Assembly: GCF_000725485.1 (NCBI RefSeq)
Contig: NZ_JOAG01000012.1
Span: forward strand, 186,001-250,000
Origin: Nonomuraea candida
Lineage (GTDB): Bacteria > Actinomycetota > Actinomycetes > Streptosporangiales > Streptosporangiaceae
Reading direction: 5' to 3'
DNA length: 64,000 bases
Under the pieces are notes generated by a model. The model saw only the letters and a program-made list of their open reading frames with translations. It did no database searches and was not told the origin of the DNA. Below, piece by piece: positions 33,205 to 41,487 of this stretch. The translations under genes were made by a program, and so were the position numbers. The first letter of the stretch is position 1, and each line of letters begins with the position of its first letter.

Positions 33205-33262
33205 ACCGGCTTACCGGTTACCGGTTACCGGTTACCGGCGCCGGCGCCGGCGCCGGCGCCGG
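33205..33262. repeat. Simple-sequence repeats TTACCGG and GCGCCG
   Basis: Four copies of a 7-bp unit (TTACCGG) from about 33210 run directly into four copies of a 6-bp unit (CGCCGG). The block lies in the 149-bp gap between the WXG100 stop (33327) and the mycosin start (33177). Both units contain CCGG and can form stacked hairpins. Such runs change length by slippage. Confidence 0.85.
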
Positions 33263-33326
33263 ACGAATGCCGGACGCAGCCGAACGAAAGAAGCCCCGGC
33301 GCCTCGGCCAGGGCCTCTCCCGTTGC

Positions 33327-33599
33327 TCATTTCGTGGCGGACTCGATGTTCTGCCGGTACTGGCCGATGACCCGCGAAGCCTCCTGCAGCTCCTCGGTCA
33401 TCCGCTGGAACGCCGTCCGGTAGTTCTGCCACGCCTGCTGGAAACGCTGCGCGCCGGGGCCCGTCCACGCGGTGCCGACCTTGGAGGCCTCGCGGTCGAG
33501 CGCGGTCATCGTGGTGCGGACCGCCTCCGACTGCTGCGTGAACTGGGTGGACATCTGCTGCATTTCCTGCGGGTCTCCGCCGAGCATGCTCTGACCCAT
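33327..33599 (-). CDS. WXG100-family ESX substrate
   Basis: A 90-aa protein of the WXG100 family. Helix 1 is QQMSTQFTQQSEAVRTTMTALDREAS, the turn is VGTAWTGPGAQRFQQAW (W-T-G), and helix 2 is YRTAFQRMTEELQEASRVIGQYRQNI. The C-terminal IGQYRQNIES fits the export-motif region. The ATG at 33599 follows AGGAGG at ideal spacing. It lies upstream of mycP on the same strand and has no WXG100 partner beside it, so it may be a homodimer (inference). Confidence 0.92.
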   Translation of the reverse strand: MGQSMLGGDPQEMQQMSTQFTQQSEAVRTTMTALDREASKVGTAWTGPGAQRFQQAWQNYRTAFQRMTEELQEASRVIGQYRQNIESATK

Positions 33600-33720
33600 G
33601 CCTACCTCCTGGGAACCTGTGAAAGCGCCCTCACCCTAAGGAAGGGGCACCGGCCGTCGCCGCCGTTATGCCGAGCGGCTATGGTCTACCCGAGGAATGT
33701 TCGGATCGCGTGGGGGCGTC

Positions 33721-34461
33721 ATGCGCGAGGTCGTGGTGACCGGCGGCGGGACCGGGATCGGCTACGCGATCGCCGGCGCCTTCGCCGCGCTCGGCGACCG
33801 CGTCACGATCACCGGCCGCCGCGAGCCCGTGCTGCGCGAGGCCGCCGCGAAGCTGAACGCCGCGGCCGCGGGCCCCGAGGTGTCCTGCGCGGCGTTCAAC
33901 GCCGCCAGCCCCGTGGCGGTGCGCGAGGCGCTCGGCAGCCTGCCCGAGCGGGTGGACGTGCTGGTCAACAACGCCGGCGGCAACACCAACATCGACCGCA
34001 GGCAGTCCGGCGAGCTGATGGACGTGGCCGAGGCGTGGTGGGCCAACCTCAACGCCAACCTCATGTCGGCCGTGCTCGTCACGACCGCGCTCGCGCCGCG
34101 CCTGGCCGAGGGCGGCCGGGTCGTCTCGATCGGCTCGATCGCCGCCAGGGGCACCGGCTCCGGCTCGTACGGCGCCGCCAAGGCCGCCCTGGAGTCGTGG
34201 ACCGCCGACCTGGCCGCCGAGCTGGGCCCCCGCGGCATCACCGCGAACGTCGTCTCCCCCGGCCTCGTCCTCGACACCGAGTTCTTCAGGGGCCGCCTCA
34301 CCGAGGAGGGCATCAGGGCCCGGGTGGAGAACACACGCAACGGCCGCCCCGGCAGCCCCGCGGACGTGGCGGAGACCGTTGTCTTTCTGGCCTCCCCCGG
34401 TGCGGGTCACCTCACGGGGCAGGTGCTCCATGTGAACGGCGGCGCGTACCTGGGCCGCTGA
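33721..34461 (+). CDS. Short-chain dehydrogenase/reductase (SDR) family oxidoreductase
   Basis: A 246-aa cytosolic NAD(P)-dependent oxidoreductase of the classical SDR type. The cofactor-binding motif is VTGGGTGIGYAIAGAF, followed by VLVNNAGGN and the catalytic YGAAK with upstream Ser (SIGSIAARGTGSGSYGAAK). PGLVLDTEFF and LTGQVLHVNGG complete the pattern. The substrate cannot be told. The start is ATG at 33721. A longer form from ATG 33697 has a ribosome site too close to be good. It lies 26 nt before the carboxylase gene and is probably co-transcribed, which suggests acyl-CoA or fatty-acid-linked metabolism (inference). Confidence 0.88.
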   Translation: MREVVVTGGGTGIGYAIAGAFAALGDRVTITGRREPVLREAAAKLNAAAAGPEVSCAAFNAASPVAVREALGSLPERVDVLVNNAGGNTNIDRRQSGELMDVAEAWWANLNANLMSAVLVTTALAPRLAEGGRVVSIGSIAARGTGSGSYGAAKAALESWTADLAAELGPRGITANVVSPGLVLDTEFFRGRLTEEGIRARVENTRNGRPGSPADVAETVVFLASPGAGHLTGQVLHVNGGAYLGR

Positions 34462-34487
34462 ACCCCTAGCAGGAAGGACTGAGGTCG

Positions 34488-36233
34488 GTGCGGAAGGTTC
34501 TGATCGCCAACCGCGGCGAGATCGCCGTAAGGGTGGTCCGCGCGTGCCAGGACGCGGGTATCGGCAGTGTGGCGGTCTACGCCGACCAGGACCTCGACGC
34601 CCCGCATGCCAGGCTCGCCGACGAGGCGTACGCGCTGGGTGGGCAGTCGCCCGCCGAGACCTATCTCGACATCGGCAAGCTCATCGACGTCGCGCGCCGC
34701 TCGGGCGCCGACGCCGTGCACCCCGGCTACGGCTTCCTGTCCGAGAACGCCGACTTCGCCCAGGCCGTCATCGACGCGGGCCTGATCTGGATCGGCCCGC
34801 CGCCGGCCGCGATCGCCGCGCTCGGCGACAAGGTGCGGGCCAGGCACATCGCGCAGAAGGTCGGCGCGCCGCTGGTCGCGGGCACCAAGGACCCGGTGGC
34901 GGACGTGGCCGAGGTGGTGGCGTTCGCGGAGGAGCACGGGCTGCCGATCGCGATCAAGGCCGCGTACGGCGGCGGCGGGCGCGGCATCAAGGTGGCGCGC
35001 CGCCTGGAGGAGGTCGCCGAGCTGTACGAGTCGGCCGTGCGCGAGGCGGTGGCCGCGTTCGGGCGCGGCGAGTGCTTCGTCGAGCGCTACCTCGACCGGC
35101 CCCGCCACGTCGAGACGCAGTGCCTGGCCGACCGCGAGGGCAACGTGGTCGTGGTCAGCACCCGTGACTGCTCGTTGCAGCGCCGCCACCAGAAGCTGGT
35201 GGAGGAGGCGCCGGCGCCGTTCCTGTCGGAGGAGCAGCTGGCCACCCTCTACTCCAGCTCCAAGGCCATCCTCAAGGAGGCCGGCTACGTCGGGGCCGGC
35301 ACCTGCGAGTTCCTCGTCGGCCAGGACGGCACGATCTCCTTCCTGGAGGTCAACACCCGGCTCCAGGTCGAGCACCCGGTCACCGAGGAGGTCTCGGGGA
35401 TCGACCTCGTACGCGAGATGTTCCGGATCGCCGACGGCGAGACCCTCGGCTACGGCGACCCGGTGCTGCGCGGCCACTCGATCGAGTTCCGGATCAACGC
35501 CGAGGACGCCGGGCGCAACTTCCTGCCCGCCCCCGGCACGCTGACCACCATGCGCCCGCCCTCGGGGCCGGGCGTGCGGCTCGACGCCGGGTACGAAGCG
35601 GGCATGACGGTCCCGGGGACGTTCGACTCGCTGGTGGCCAAGCTGGTCGTGACCGGCCGGACGCGGCAGGAGGCGCTGGAGCGCTCGCGGCGGGCGCTGG
35701 CGGAGTTCGAGATCACCGGGATGCCGACGGTGCTGCCGTTCCACCGGGCCGTGGTGGCCGATCCGGCGTTCACGTCGGCGCCGTTCTCGGTGCACACGCG
35801 GTGGATCGAGACGGAGTGGGACAACCCGGTGCCGCCGTACGACGGGGACGTCGCGGCGGACGAGGGCGCCGGCCGGGAGACGGTGACGGTGGAGGTCGGC
35901 GGCAAGCGGCTGGAGGTGGTCCTGCCGGCGGGGCTGGGCACGTCCGGCGCCGCGCCCGCGGCGGGCAAGGCGCCCAGGCGGGCCGGCGGCAAGGCCAAGA
36001 AGTCCGCCTCCGGCGGCGACGCGCTGGTCAGCCCGATGCAGGGCACGATCGTCAAGGTCGTGGCCTCCGACGGCGACGTGGTCAGCGAGGGCGACACGGT
36101 GGTCGTCCTGGAGGCCATGAAGATGGAGCAGCCGCTCGCGGCCCACAAGTCGGGCACGGTCACGGGGCTGACGGCGGCGATCGGCCAGACCGTCACCTCC
36201 GGCGCCACCATTTGCGAGATCAAGGACACCTGA
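34488..36233 (+). CDS. Acyl-CoA carboxylase alpha subunit (biotin carboxylase plus biotin carrier domain)
   Basis: A 581-aa protein joining biotin carboxylase (about 1-450) and BCCP (about 500-581), as in actinobacterial acetyl/propionyl-CoA carboxylases. It would carboxylate biotin with ATP and bicarbonate and needs a separate carboxyltransferase subunit, which is not in this window. Marks are [32 protein letters not shown], the ATP-grasp loop [29 protein letters not shown] and the biotin site [10 protein letters not shown]. The GTG at 34488 has an AGGAAGG site. All active-site motifs look intact. Confidence 0.93.
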   Translation: MRKVLIANRGEIAVRVVRACQDAGIGSVAVYADQDLDAPHARLADEAYALGGQSPAETYLDIGKLIDVARRSGADAVHPGYGFLSENADFAQAVIDAGLIWIGPPPAAIAALGDKVRARHIAQKVGAPLVAGTKDPVADVAEVVAFAEEHGLPIAIKAAYGGGGRGIKVARRLEEVAELYESAVREAVAAFGRGECFVERYLDRPRHVETQCLADREGNVVVVSTRDCSLQRRHQKLVEEAPAPFLSEEQLATLYSSSKAILKEAGYVGAGTCEFLVGQDGTISFLEVNTRLQVEHPVTEEVSGIDLVREMFRIADGETLGYGDPVLRGHSIEFRINAEDAGRNFLPAPGTLTTMRPPSGPGVRLDAGYEAGMTVPGTFDSLVAKLVVTGRTRQEALERSRRALAEFEITGMPTVLPFHRAVVADPAFTSAPFSVHTRWIETEWDNPVPPYDGDVAADEGAGRETVTVEVGGKRLEVVLPAGLGTSGAAPAAGKAPRRAGGKAKKSASGGDALVSPMQGTIVKVVASDGDVVSEGDTVVVLEAMKMEQPLAAHKSGTVTGLTAAIGQTVTSGATICEIKDT

Positions 36234-36487
36234 TCAGGGCCCATCCTTGGGGCGGTTCGCCCGCCCTTGGGATGGATTCGCCCACTGTGTGGTCAAGGAC
36301 GCGCACGTTGGGGGCGTGCAGGGGGGACGTGACGGCTCCTTGACCGGTGATCGACCCGGTCGTCGCACAAACGGGGCCGACCTTTCGGCTCCGATGTGCT
36401 CTTGCACGTCCCCGGACGGGTAGCGTGCGATTGAGGAACTTTGCCGACCGCCCATTCGTCCTCAAGGGCGAAGGAGGCTTGCTGCCA

Positions 36488-37858
36488 ATGACCCATTCGC
36501 TGCGCCGAGCAGGGGCCGCGTTCGCGGCTCTGATCGCCGGTCTCATCGTCGTTCTTGCGCTGTCCCCTGCCGCCAACGCGGCGGCTCCCCCGGATGCCAA
36601 CTCGGTCGTTTCGTCATGGAAGAGGGACCCGCTCTACGTTCAGCCGGGCTCGCCACTGACGACCGTCCAGCAGAGTGAGATCCGTGACGCGCTGGAGGGG
36701 GCGAGCAGCAAGATCTACGCTGTCGCGCTGCCTGACGGCACGATCAACGACTCCAACGTGGCGTCCTTCATGTCCAGCCTCAACTCCGCGATGAAGGCCC
36801 AGAGCGGCCCTTCGTCCACCTATGCCGTGCTCGACGGCACGACGCTCTACGCCGCCTCCGACTCCATCCGTCGGCCCGGCCTGGCGGGCCAGCTGGCCAA
36901 GCTGTCCACCACCGCCAACAGCGGTGACGTCGTCGCCGGCATGAAAGACTTCACCAACCGCGTCGACATGGCCGTCAAGGGCGACCGTTCCGCCCTCGAC
37001 TCCGGCAGCCAGGCCAACCCCGGCGCCGGCGGCACCGCCGCCCTGATCACCCTCGGCGCGCTGGTCCTCGTCGGCGGTGGCGGCTACTTCCTCTACTCCA
37101 GCAACAAGAAGAAGAAGCGCGCCATCCAGGAGGCCAAGGACCTCGCCGCGGTCAAGCAGACCGTCGAGGAAGACGTCACCAAGCTCGGCGAGGAGATCAC
37201 CGCCCTCGACACCGACGTGACGCTGGCCGGCCAGGGCGGCTCCCACATCGACGAGTGGCAGACGGCTCTCGACTCCTACGAGAAGGCCAAGACGCAGCTC
37301 GACAACGTCCAGCGCGCCGACCAGGTGCGCGAGGTCACCCAGACGCTCGAAGACGGCCGCTACGCGCTGGCCGTGGTGAAGGCCAAGGTCAACAACGAGC
37401 CCGTGCCCGAGCGGCGCGCGCCCTGCTTCTTCAACCCGCAGCACGGCCCGTCCGTGCGTGACGTCCGCTGGGCCCCGCCCGGTGGCGCGGTGCGCGACGT
37501 GCCGGCCTGCAAGATGGACGCCGAGGCGGTCGAGCGCGGCTTCGACCCGCAGATGCGCGAGGTCATGATCGACGGCCAGCGCCGGCCCTACTACGACGCG
37601 GGCCCGGCCTACCAGCCCTACGCCTACGGTTACTACGGCGGCTTCGGCGACGTCATGACCGGCATGTTCATCGGCACCATGATGGGCAGCATGCTCAGCG
37701 GCGGCTTCGGCTACGGCGGCTACGGCGCCGGTTACGCCGAGGGCTACGCCGACGGCGGCGGCGACTTCGGCGGCGGCGGCGACGCCGGTGGCTGGGGCGA
37801 CTTCGGCGGCGGCGGCGGCGACTTCGGCGGTGGCGACTTCGGCGGCGGCGACTGGTAG
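36488..37858 (+). CDS. Secreted/membrane protein with Gly-Asp-Phe-rich tail (possible Rv1476-like family)
   Basis: A 456-aa protein. A signal peptide (about 1-32, ending ANAAA) is followed by a globular domain reading KIYAVALPDGTINDSNVASFMSSLNSA. That resembles TPM-type or Rv1476-like envelope proteins. A Gly-rich membrane helix comes next (ALITLGALVLVGGGGYFLYS), then a Lys-rich coiled coil (EEDVTKLGEEITALDTDVTLA). A small domain with one Cys pair follows (APCFFNPQHGPSVRDVRWAPPGGAVRDVPAC). The last 60 residues are GGGDFGGGG repeats. ATG 36488 is preceded by AAGGAGG. It ends at a strong terminator and is a single-gene unit. Function unknown. Confidence 0.8.
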   Translation: MTHSLRRAGAAFAALIAGLIVVLALSPAANAAAPPDANSVVSSWKRDPLYVQPGSPLTTVQQSEIRDALEGASSKIYAVALPDGTINDSNVASFMSSLNSAMKAQSGPSSTYAVLDGTTLYAASDSIRRPGLAGQLAKLSTTANSGDVVAGMKDFTNRVDMAVKGDRSALDSGSQANPGAGGTAALITLGALVLVGGGGYFLYSSNKKKKRAIQEAKDLAAVKQTVEEDVTKLGEEITALDTDVTLAGQGGSHIDEWQTALDSYEKAKTQLDNVQRADQVREVTQTLEDGRYALAVVKAKVNNEPVPERRAPCFFNPQHGPSVRDVRWAPPGGAVRDVPACKMDAEAVERGFDPQMREVMIDGQRRPYYDAGPAYQPYAYGYYGGFGDVMTGMFIGTMMGSMLSGGFGYGGYGAGYAEGYADGGGDFGGGGDAGGWGDFGGGGGDFGGGDFGGGDW

Positions 37859-37898
37859 TCCCCGCTGCTGGCTGACGCCGGTCTGAACTGACGACCAG

Positions 37899-37937
37899 AG
37901 CCTCAGATCATGACGAAAGTCGTGATCTGGGGCTTTT
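37899..37937 (+). terminator. Rho-independent terminator with GAAA loop
   Basis: A 16-bp stem (AGCCTCAGATCATGAC with GTCGTGATCTGGGGCT, two G-U pairs) closes a GAAA tetraloop and is followed by TTTT. It lies 41 nt after the stop of the Gly-rich envelope gene. Confidence 0.9.
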
Positions 37938-37962
37938 GTCATGTCGGCACCGGCCTCCGGCT

Positions 37963-37980
37963 TTCTATCAAGTGATAGAA
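37963..37980. promoter_or_regulatory. Perfect palindrome, probable TetR-type operator
   Basis: TTCTATCA-AG-TGATAGAA is an exact inverted repeat with 8-bp arms. It lies 17 bp before the ATG of the truncated tetR gene. Size and position fit autoregulation. The half TTTCTATCAAGT recurs once near 5399. Confidence 0.65.
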
Positions 37981-37997
37981 CACGGCGGCGAGGGCAT

Positions 37998-38231
37998 ATG
38001 ACGGTCAAGCGGGCCAAGCCCGGCCCCAGGGCCGAGGAGCGGCGGGACCGGCTGATCGCGGCGGGCTATCGCGCCATGGTGCGCTCCGGTCTCGAAGGGG
38101 CGCGCACGCGCGACGTCGCCGCCGAGGCCGGCATCACCGTCGCCACCCTGCACTACGCGGCGAAAACGGCCGGCCCGCGCGCCGGCGCCGTCCTGAACGA
38201 CGCCCTCCACCGGCTGTTCGCCCTCACCTGA
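37998..38231 (+). pseudogene. Truncated TetR-family regulator (DNA-binding part only)
   Basis: A 77-aa remnant. The helix-turn-helix part is complete: RRDRLIAAGYRAMVRSGLEGARTRDVAAEAGITVATLHYAAKT. After HYAAKT, where TetR proteins normally continue with F-x-x-K-x-x-L and a ligand-binding domain of over 100 residues, the sequence becomes AGPRAGAVLNDALHRLFALT and stops. Most of the dimerisation and effector part is therefore gone, probably by internal deletion. The ATG at 37998 follows GAGGG. The palindrome upstream suggests the original protein bound its own promoter. A functional minimal repressor cannot be excluded but is unlikely without a dimer interface. Confidence 0.75.
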
Positions 38232-38347
38232 ACCCCGCACCCGGCGTGGCGGGGACGGCCGCGGGGAGCCTAGCTTCCCCACACCCCCTGGTTGGGGACC
38301 TCCCGGCCCCCGGGCCCCCAACGTTGACCGGCTTCGGGCAAGCAACG

Positions 38348-38394
38348 TGAATGCCCCAGATTGCGGCCAGTCCGCTCGCGATCTGGGGCGTTCA
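38348..38394 (+). terminator. Hairpin downstream of truncated tetR
   Basis: An 18-bp stem with G-U pairs joins TGAATGCCCCAGATTGCG and CGCGATCTGGGGCGTTCA across 11 nt. Its core GATCTGGGGC is the same as in the terminator at 37899, so the two may be related copies. No strong T-run follows. Confidence 0.65.
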
Positions 38395-38803
38395 TGTTGT
38401 GAGAATTCTGCCACCGGATGAGACTGTGCGCGGCGGACGGCTTGGGCCACATTCGACGGACCGAGCGGACGGCCAAGGGCTGCTGAAGCGAGTTCTCGGC
38501 ATTGCCACTTTCCTCCCCTCTCCGCCATCAGCAAGAGCGCCGCGCTGATCGTCGACCAGACGCAACAACGGCCGTCCCTCAAGCCTCCTGGATTCATGGA
38601 CGCCCTTGGTGGTGCATTTACGGAGAAATCGAATAACTATTCTCCGAGGGACGGCCCGGGACACAGCTTTGTCACCGACTGCAACGGTAGACAAACGGGC
38701 TCTGTTTACGTACGGTCCAACCGCCGGTCGGATACTGAGCCGTCCACCGAGATCGGAAGGACCGGCCTTCAGAGCGTAAGGCTTCCCGAAGGAAAGCAAG
38801 CCA
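38395..38803. other. Gene-free stretch upstream of the broken radical SAM gene
   Basis: Together with 38232-38347 this is about 570 bp without a convincing gene. It is lower in GC than its neighbours. It holds two small inverted repeats: CGGAGAA/TTCTCCG (38621-38646) and TTTGTC/GACAAA (38668-38695). A peptide-precursor gene would be expected here for a RiPP-type cluster, but I found no frame with a ribosome site and a Cys- or Thr-rich core. Confidence 0.5.
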
Positions 38804-39663
38804 ATGATGATCAAGGTAGCCGAACTCGAACTGACCGGCCGCTGCTCTCTCCAGTGCTGACATTGCTATGCCAGCTCAGGACCTCTGGGAACGCACGGAA
38901 GCATGACACCGGCTGACTGGTCGGACGTCATCACCCAGGCGGCGGACCTCGGAATCACACAGGTCCAATTCATCGGAGGAGAGGCAACCATTCACCCTGC
39001 TTTCCCCTCGCTTCTGCGGCACGCGGTGGACGTGGGCTCGTCCGTGGAGGTCTTCTCCAATCTGCTCAATATCCGTAACTCGTGGTGGGAGGAACTGTTC
39101 GCCCTGCCCGGTGTCTCCCTCGCGACCAGTTACTACAGCGATGATCCGGAAATGCATGACCGGATAACGACGCGTCCAGGCAGCCATGCCCGTACGCGAG
39201 CCAACATCGTGGAGGCAGTGCGCCGCAACATCCCGATTCGAGCGGCAATTGTCGAGATGTTCCCCGACCAACGAGTGGAAGGAGCCATCGCCGATCTGAA
39301 GAATCTGGGCATCACCAGGATCGGCACGGATCGCGTCAGGAGCATAGGTCGCGGGACGACGACGTCGCCCGATGTGGGGCAGCTCTGCGGCAAGTGCGGA
39401 CGAACCAAGGTCGCGGTCAGCCCGGACGGTGAGGTGTGGCCGTGTGTCATGGCGCGGTGGATGTCAGCGGGCAACGTGAAGGCGGCTCCGCTGGGCGACC
39501 TCCTCGCGGGGATCTGTGGCGGCGGCTCGTCGCCGCTGTTCCACCGTCGCCTCACACGATGGCGTGCAACCCTGAGTGCAAGCCCAGCACAGGGGACGGC
39601 TCGGACTGCGCGCCCGCGGAGACCGAGGCGTGCGATCCGTCCTACTGCGATCCTGATCTGTAG
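38804..39663 (+). pseudogene. Radical SAM/SPASM protein broken by an in-frame UGA and a frameshift
   Basis: The frame starts at ATG 38804 behind GAAGGA and reads MMIKVAELELTGRCSLQC, then TGA at 38858-38860, then HCYASSGPLGTHGSMTPADW. The stop thus replaces one residue inside the radical SAM cluster motif C-x3-C-x-x-C. The rest is continuous (VQFIGGEATIHPAF; SVEVFSNLLNI). It reaches the SPASM region (LCGKCGRTKVAVSPDGEVWPCVMARW). Near the G-run 39508-39511 the frame must change by one base to reach GDLWRRLVAAV and the Cys-rich end (ACNPECKPSTGDG, CDPSYCDPDL). With both repaired the protein would be 286 aa. Sequencing error is possible. The neighbouring methyltransferase suggests peptide maturation. 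Confidence 0.85.
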
Positions 39664-39671
39664 GGAGACAT

Positions 39672-40820
39672 ATGACGTGGCAGGTGTACGCCGAACAGCT
39701 CGCGGCCGGGGTGACACCGGCGGGATCGCGCTGGCGCGGGCCGGTCGCGTCCACACCCCGTCATCTGTTCGTGCCCCGCTGGTGGGACACGCCTCCAGGG
39801 GCCGAGTTCGGACAGTGGGAGGTGCACGACGGCACCGGCGACGAGGAGAGCTGGTTCGCGGCGGCGTACAGCGACCAGACGCTGATCACGGAAGTCGCGG
39901 GCCGGCACGCCGATCACGCACAGCCCGGCGACATCGTGTCCGGGCGTCCGACGTCATCGGCCACCTTGCCGAGCCTGGTGGTCCGGATGCTGCGGCACAG
40001 TGAGGTCTATGACGGGGCGCGGGTGCTCGACGTCGCGACGGGATCGGGTTATAGCGCGGCGTTGTTGTCGCGGCTGCTCGGTGACAACCGTGTGGTCAGC
40101 ATCGACGTGGAGCCGTACCTGGTGGAGGCAGCCTCGGCACGTCTGAGTTCCATCGGCCTGCATCCCCAGGTCGTCGCCTGCGACGCGACCGGCCCATTGC
40201 CGGGGGAGTTCGAGCGCATCGTTTCGATGGTGTCGGTACGTCCGATCCCGCCGAGCTGGTTGACGGCGCTGAAGCCAGGTGGACGGCTCGTCACCGTGAT
40301 CGCGAACACCTCGTTGATCGTGACGGCCACGAAGACAGCGGATGGCAGGGCCGTGGGGCACATCGCGCGGGATTGGGCGATGTTCATGCCCACGCGCTCC
40401 GGTGGTGATTATCCGCCCCGGCAGGATGAGCTGTTCGGCCTCGCGCAAGGGGCATCGGGCGAGCAGGTGAGCCGGGGCCGCTACCCGGTCGTGGACGCCG
40501 GCAGCGCGTGGGAGCTGAGATCCATGCTGGAGGTCATGACCTCCGGCGGAATCCAGCATGCCTATGAGGAGGACGACGACGGGCGGCGGACGGCTTTGCT
40601 GGTGCATCCGGGTGGTTCCTGGGCGCGGGCCTGCGCACGTGGCGCCGAGTTGCCAGAGGTCCATCAATCAGGTCCGCTCCGGCTCTGGGACATCCTCGAC
40701 GACATCCGTGAATATTGGCTGCTCAACGGAGCGCTGCCGTTGTACGGAGCACGGGTGTTCATTCAACCGGACGGTGCGATCCGCGTCGCCAGAGCCGGTT
40801 GGCGCAAAGTCATTCGATGA
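39672..40820 (+). CDS. PCMT-like SAM-dependent methyltransferase, probably for peptide tailoring
   Basis: A 382-aa methyltransferase. The region before the core contains ASTPRHLFVPRWWDTPPG, a mark of protein-isoaspartate methyltransferase relatives that accompany ribosomal peptide maturases in actinobacteria. The SAM site is ARVLDVATGSGYSAALLSRLL, followed by VVSIDVEPYLVEAASARL and the DATGPLPGEFERIVSMVSV strand. The C-terminal extension of about 130 residues (DILDDIREYWLLNGALPLYG) is longer than housekeeping PCMT. The ATG at 39672 follows GGGAGA, 8 nt after the broken radical SAM gene. Methylation of an Asp or isoaspartate in a modified peptide is inferred. No precursor or ATP-grasp gene is seen. 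Confidence 0.8.
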   Translation: MTWQVYAEQLAAGVTPAGSRWRGPVASTPRHLFVPRWWDTPPGAEFGQWEVHDGTGDEESWFAAAYSDQTLITEVAGRHADHAQPGDIVSGRPTSSATLPSLVVRMLRHSEVYDGARVLDVATGSGYSAALLSRLLGDNRVVSIDVEPYLVEAASARLSSIGLHPQVVACDATGPLPGEFERIVSMVSVRPIPPSWLTALKPGGRLVTVIANTSLIVTATKTADGRAVGHIARDWAMFMPTRSGGDYPPRQDELFGLAQGASGEQVSRGRYPVVDAGSAWELRSMLEVMTSGGIQHAYEEDDDGRRTALLVHPGGSWARACARGAELPEVHQSGPLRLWDILDDIREYWLLNGALPLYGARVFIQPDGAIRVARAGWRKVIR

Positions 40821-41413
40821 CGCACCCGCTGTCCGGCGCGGGTGATTCGAGGCCCGTGACCGTGAAAGTTTCTGGTGATATGAATCTTGCCGAAGGGTCG
40901 CGTGTGGCCATCCGCTACCTCAGCCTGGGGGACTTCGACGAGCTGGCGGCGCTGCACGAGGAGAGCGCCGAGTTGTTCGCCCGCTGGTTGCCCGGCCCCC
41001 CGGTCACCAGGACGTACGAGGACTTCGAGCGCTATCTGACCAGGTTCGACGGCCCCGCGAACGAGGGCTTCCTGATCTGCCTGCGCGACAGCGGGGCGAT
41101 CGTCGGCCGCATCAACGTGAACAACATCCTGCGCGGCACCCACCAGAGCGCCATCGTCGGTTACTCGGCCTACGCCTCCACCGCCGGCCGCGGCTACATG
41201 ACCGAGGGGTTGCGGCTGCTGGTCGGGTACGCGTTCGGCGAGATGGAGCTGCACCGCCTGGAGGCCAACATCCAGCCCGCCAACACCGCCTCGCTCAACC
41301 TGGTCAAGCGGGTCGGCTTCCGGCGCGAGGGCTTCTCGCCCAGGTTCCAGTTCATCGACGGCGCCTGGCGCGATCACGAGCGCTGGGCCATCATCGCGGA
41401 GGCGACGGCGTGA
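40817..41413 (+). CDS. GNAT-family N-acetyltransferase (RimJ/RimL-like)
   Basis: A protein of up to 198 aa with the RimJ-type GNAT fold: VAIRYLSLGDFDELAALHEES, GFLICLRDSGAIVGRINVNNI, then the acetyl-CoA site YASTAGRGYMTEGLRLLVGYAF and LHRLEANIQPANTASLNLVKRVGFRREGF. It would transfer an acetyl group to an N-terminal or small amine; the substrate is unknown. The ATG at 40817 overlaps the methyltransferase stop (ATGA). Shorter forms from GTG 40856 or ATG 40880 are also possible and lie closer to the domain start. Its stop lies in a duplicated segment that also provides starts for the Nudix gene. Confidence 0.88.
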   Translation: MTHPLSGAGDSRPVTVKVSGDMNLAEGSRVAIRYLSLGDFDELAALHEESAELFARWLPGPPVTRTYEDFERYLTRFDGPANEGFLICLRDSGAIVGRINVNNILRGTHQSAIVGYSAYASTAGRGYMTEGLRLLVGYAFGEMELHRLEANIQPANTASLNLVKRVGFRREGFSPRFQFIDGAWRDHERWAIIAEATA

Positions 41414-41487
41414 GCGGGTCTGGGTTCCGGCACCACGGGTACGACGGCGTGAGCGGGGCTGGGTTCCGGCACCACGGAGGCGACGGC
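41410..41487 (+). repeat. 39-bp tandem duplication carrying repeated GTG starts
   Basis: Two 39-nt units (41410-41448 and 41449-41487) each begin GTGAGCGGG and contain CTGGGTTCCGGCACCACGG. A third GTGAGCGGGG follows at 41488. The period is 13 codons, so all three GTGs are in frame with the Nudix gene. The first overlaps the GNAT stop as GTGA. Confidence 0.88.

Noticed and set aside
33697..33720. Longer start for the SDR gene at 33697
   Set aside because: The GAGGA element is directly against this ATG, and the added residues precede the Rossmann strand without any conserved pattern.
38353..38389. tRNA-like or attachment-site structure after truncated tetR
   Set aside because: It folds as one simple stem-loop and has no cloverleaf, anticodon arm or integrase neighbour.
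38858..38860. In-frame UGA read as selenocysteine in the radical SAM motif
   Set aside because: No SECIS-like stem is evident just after the codon, the position is not one needing Cys or Sec, and a second lesion (frameshift) lies downstream. A CGA-to-TGA change is simpler.
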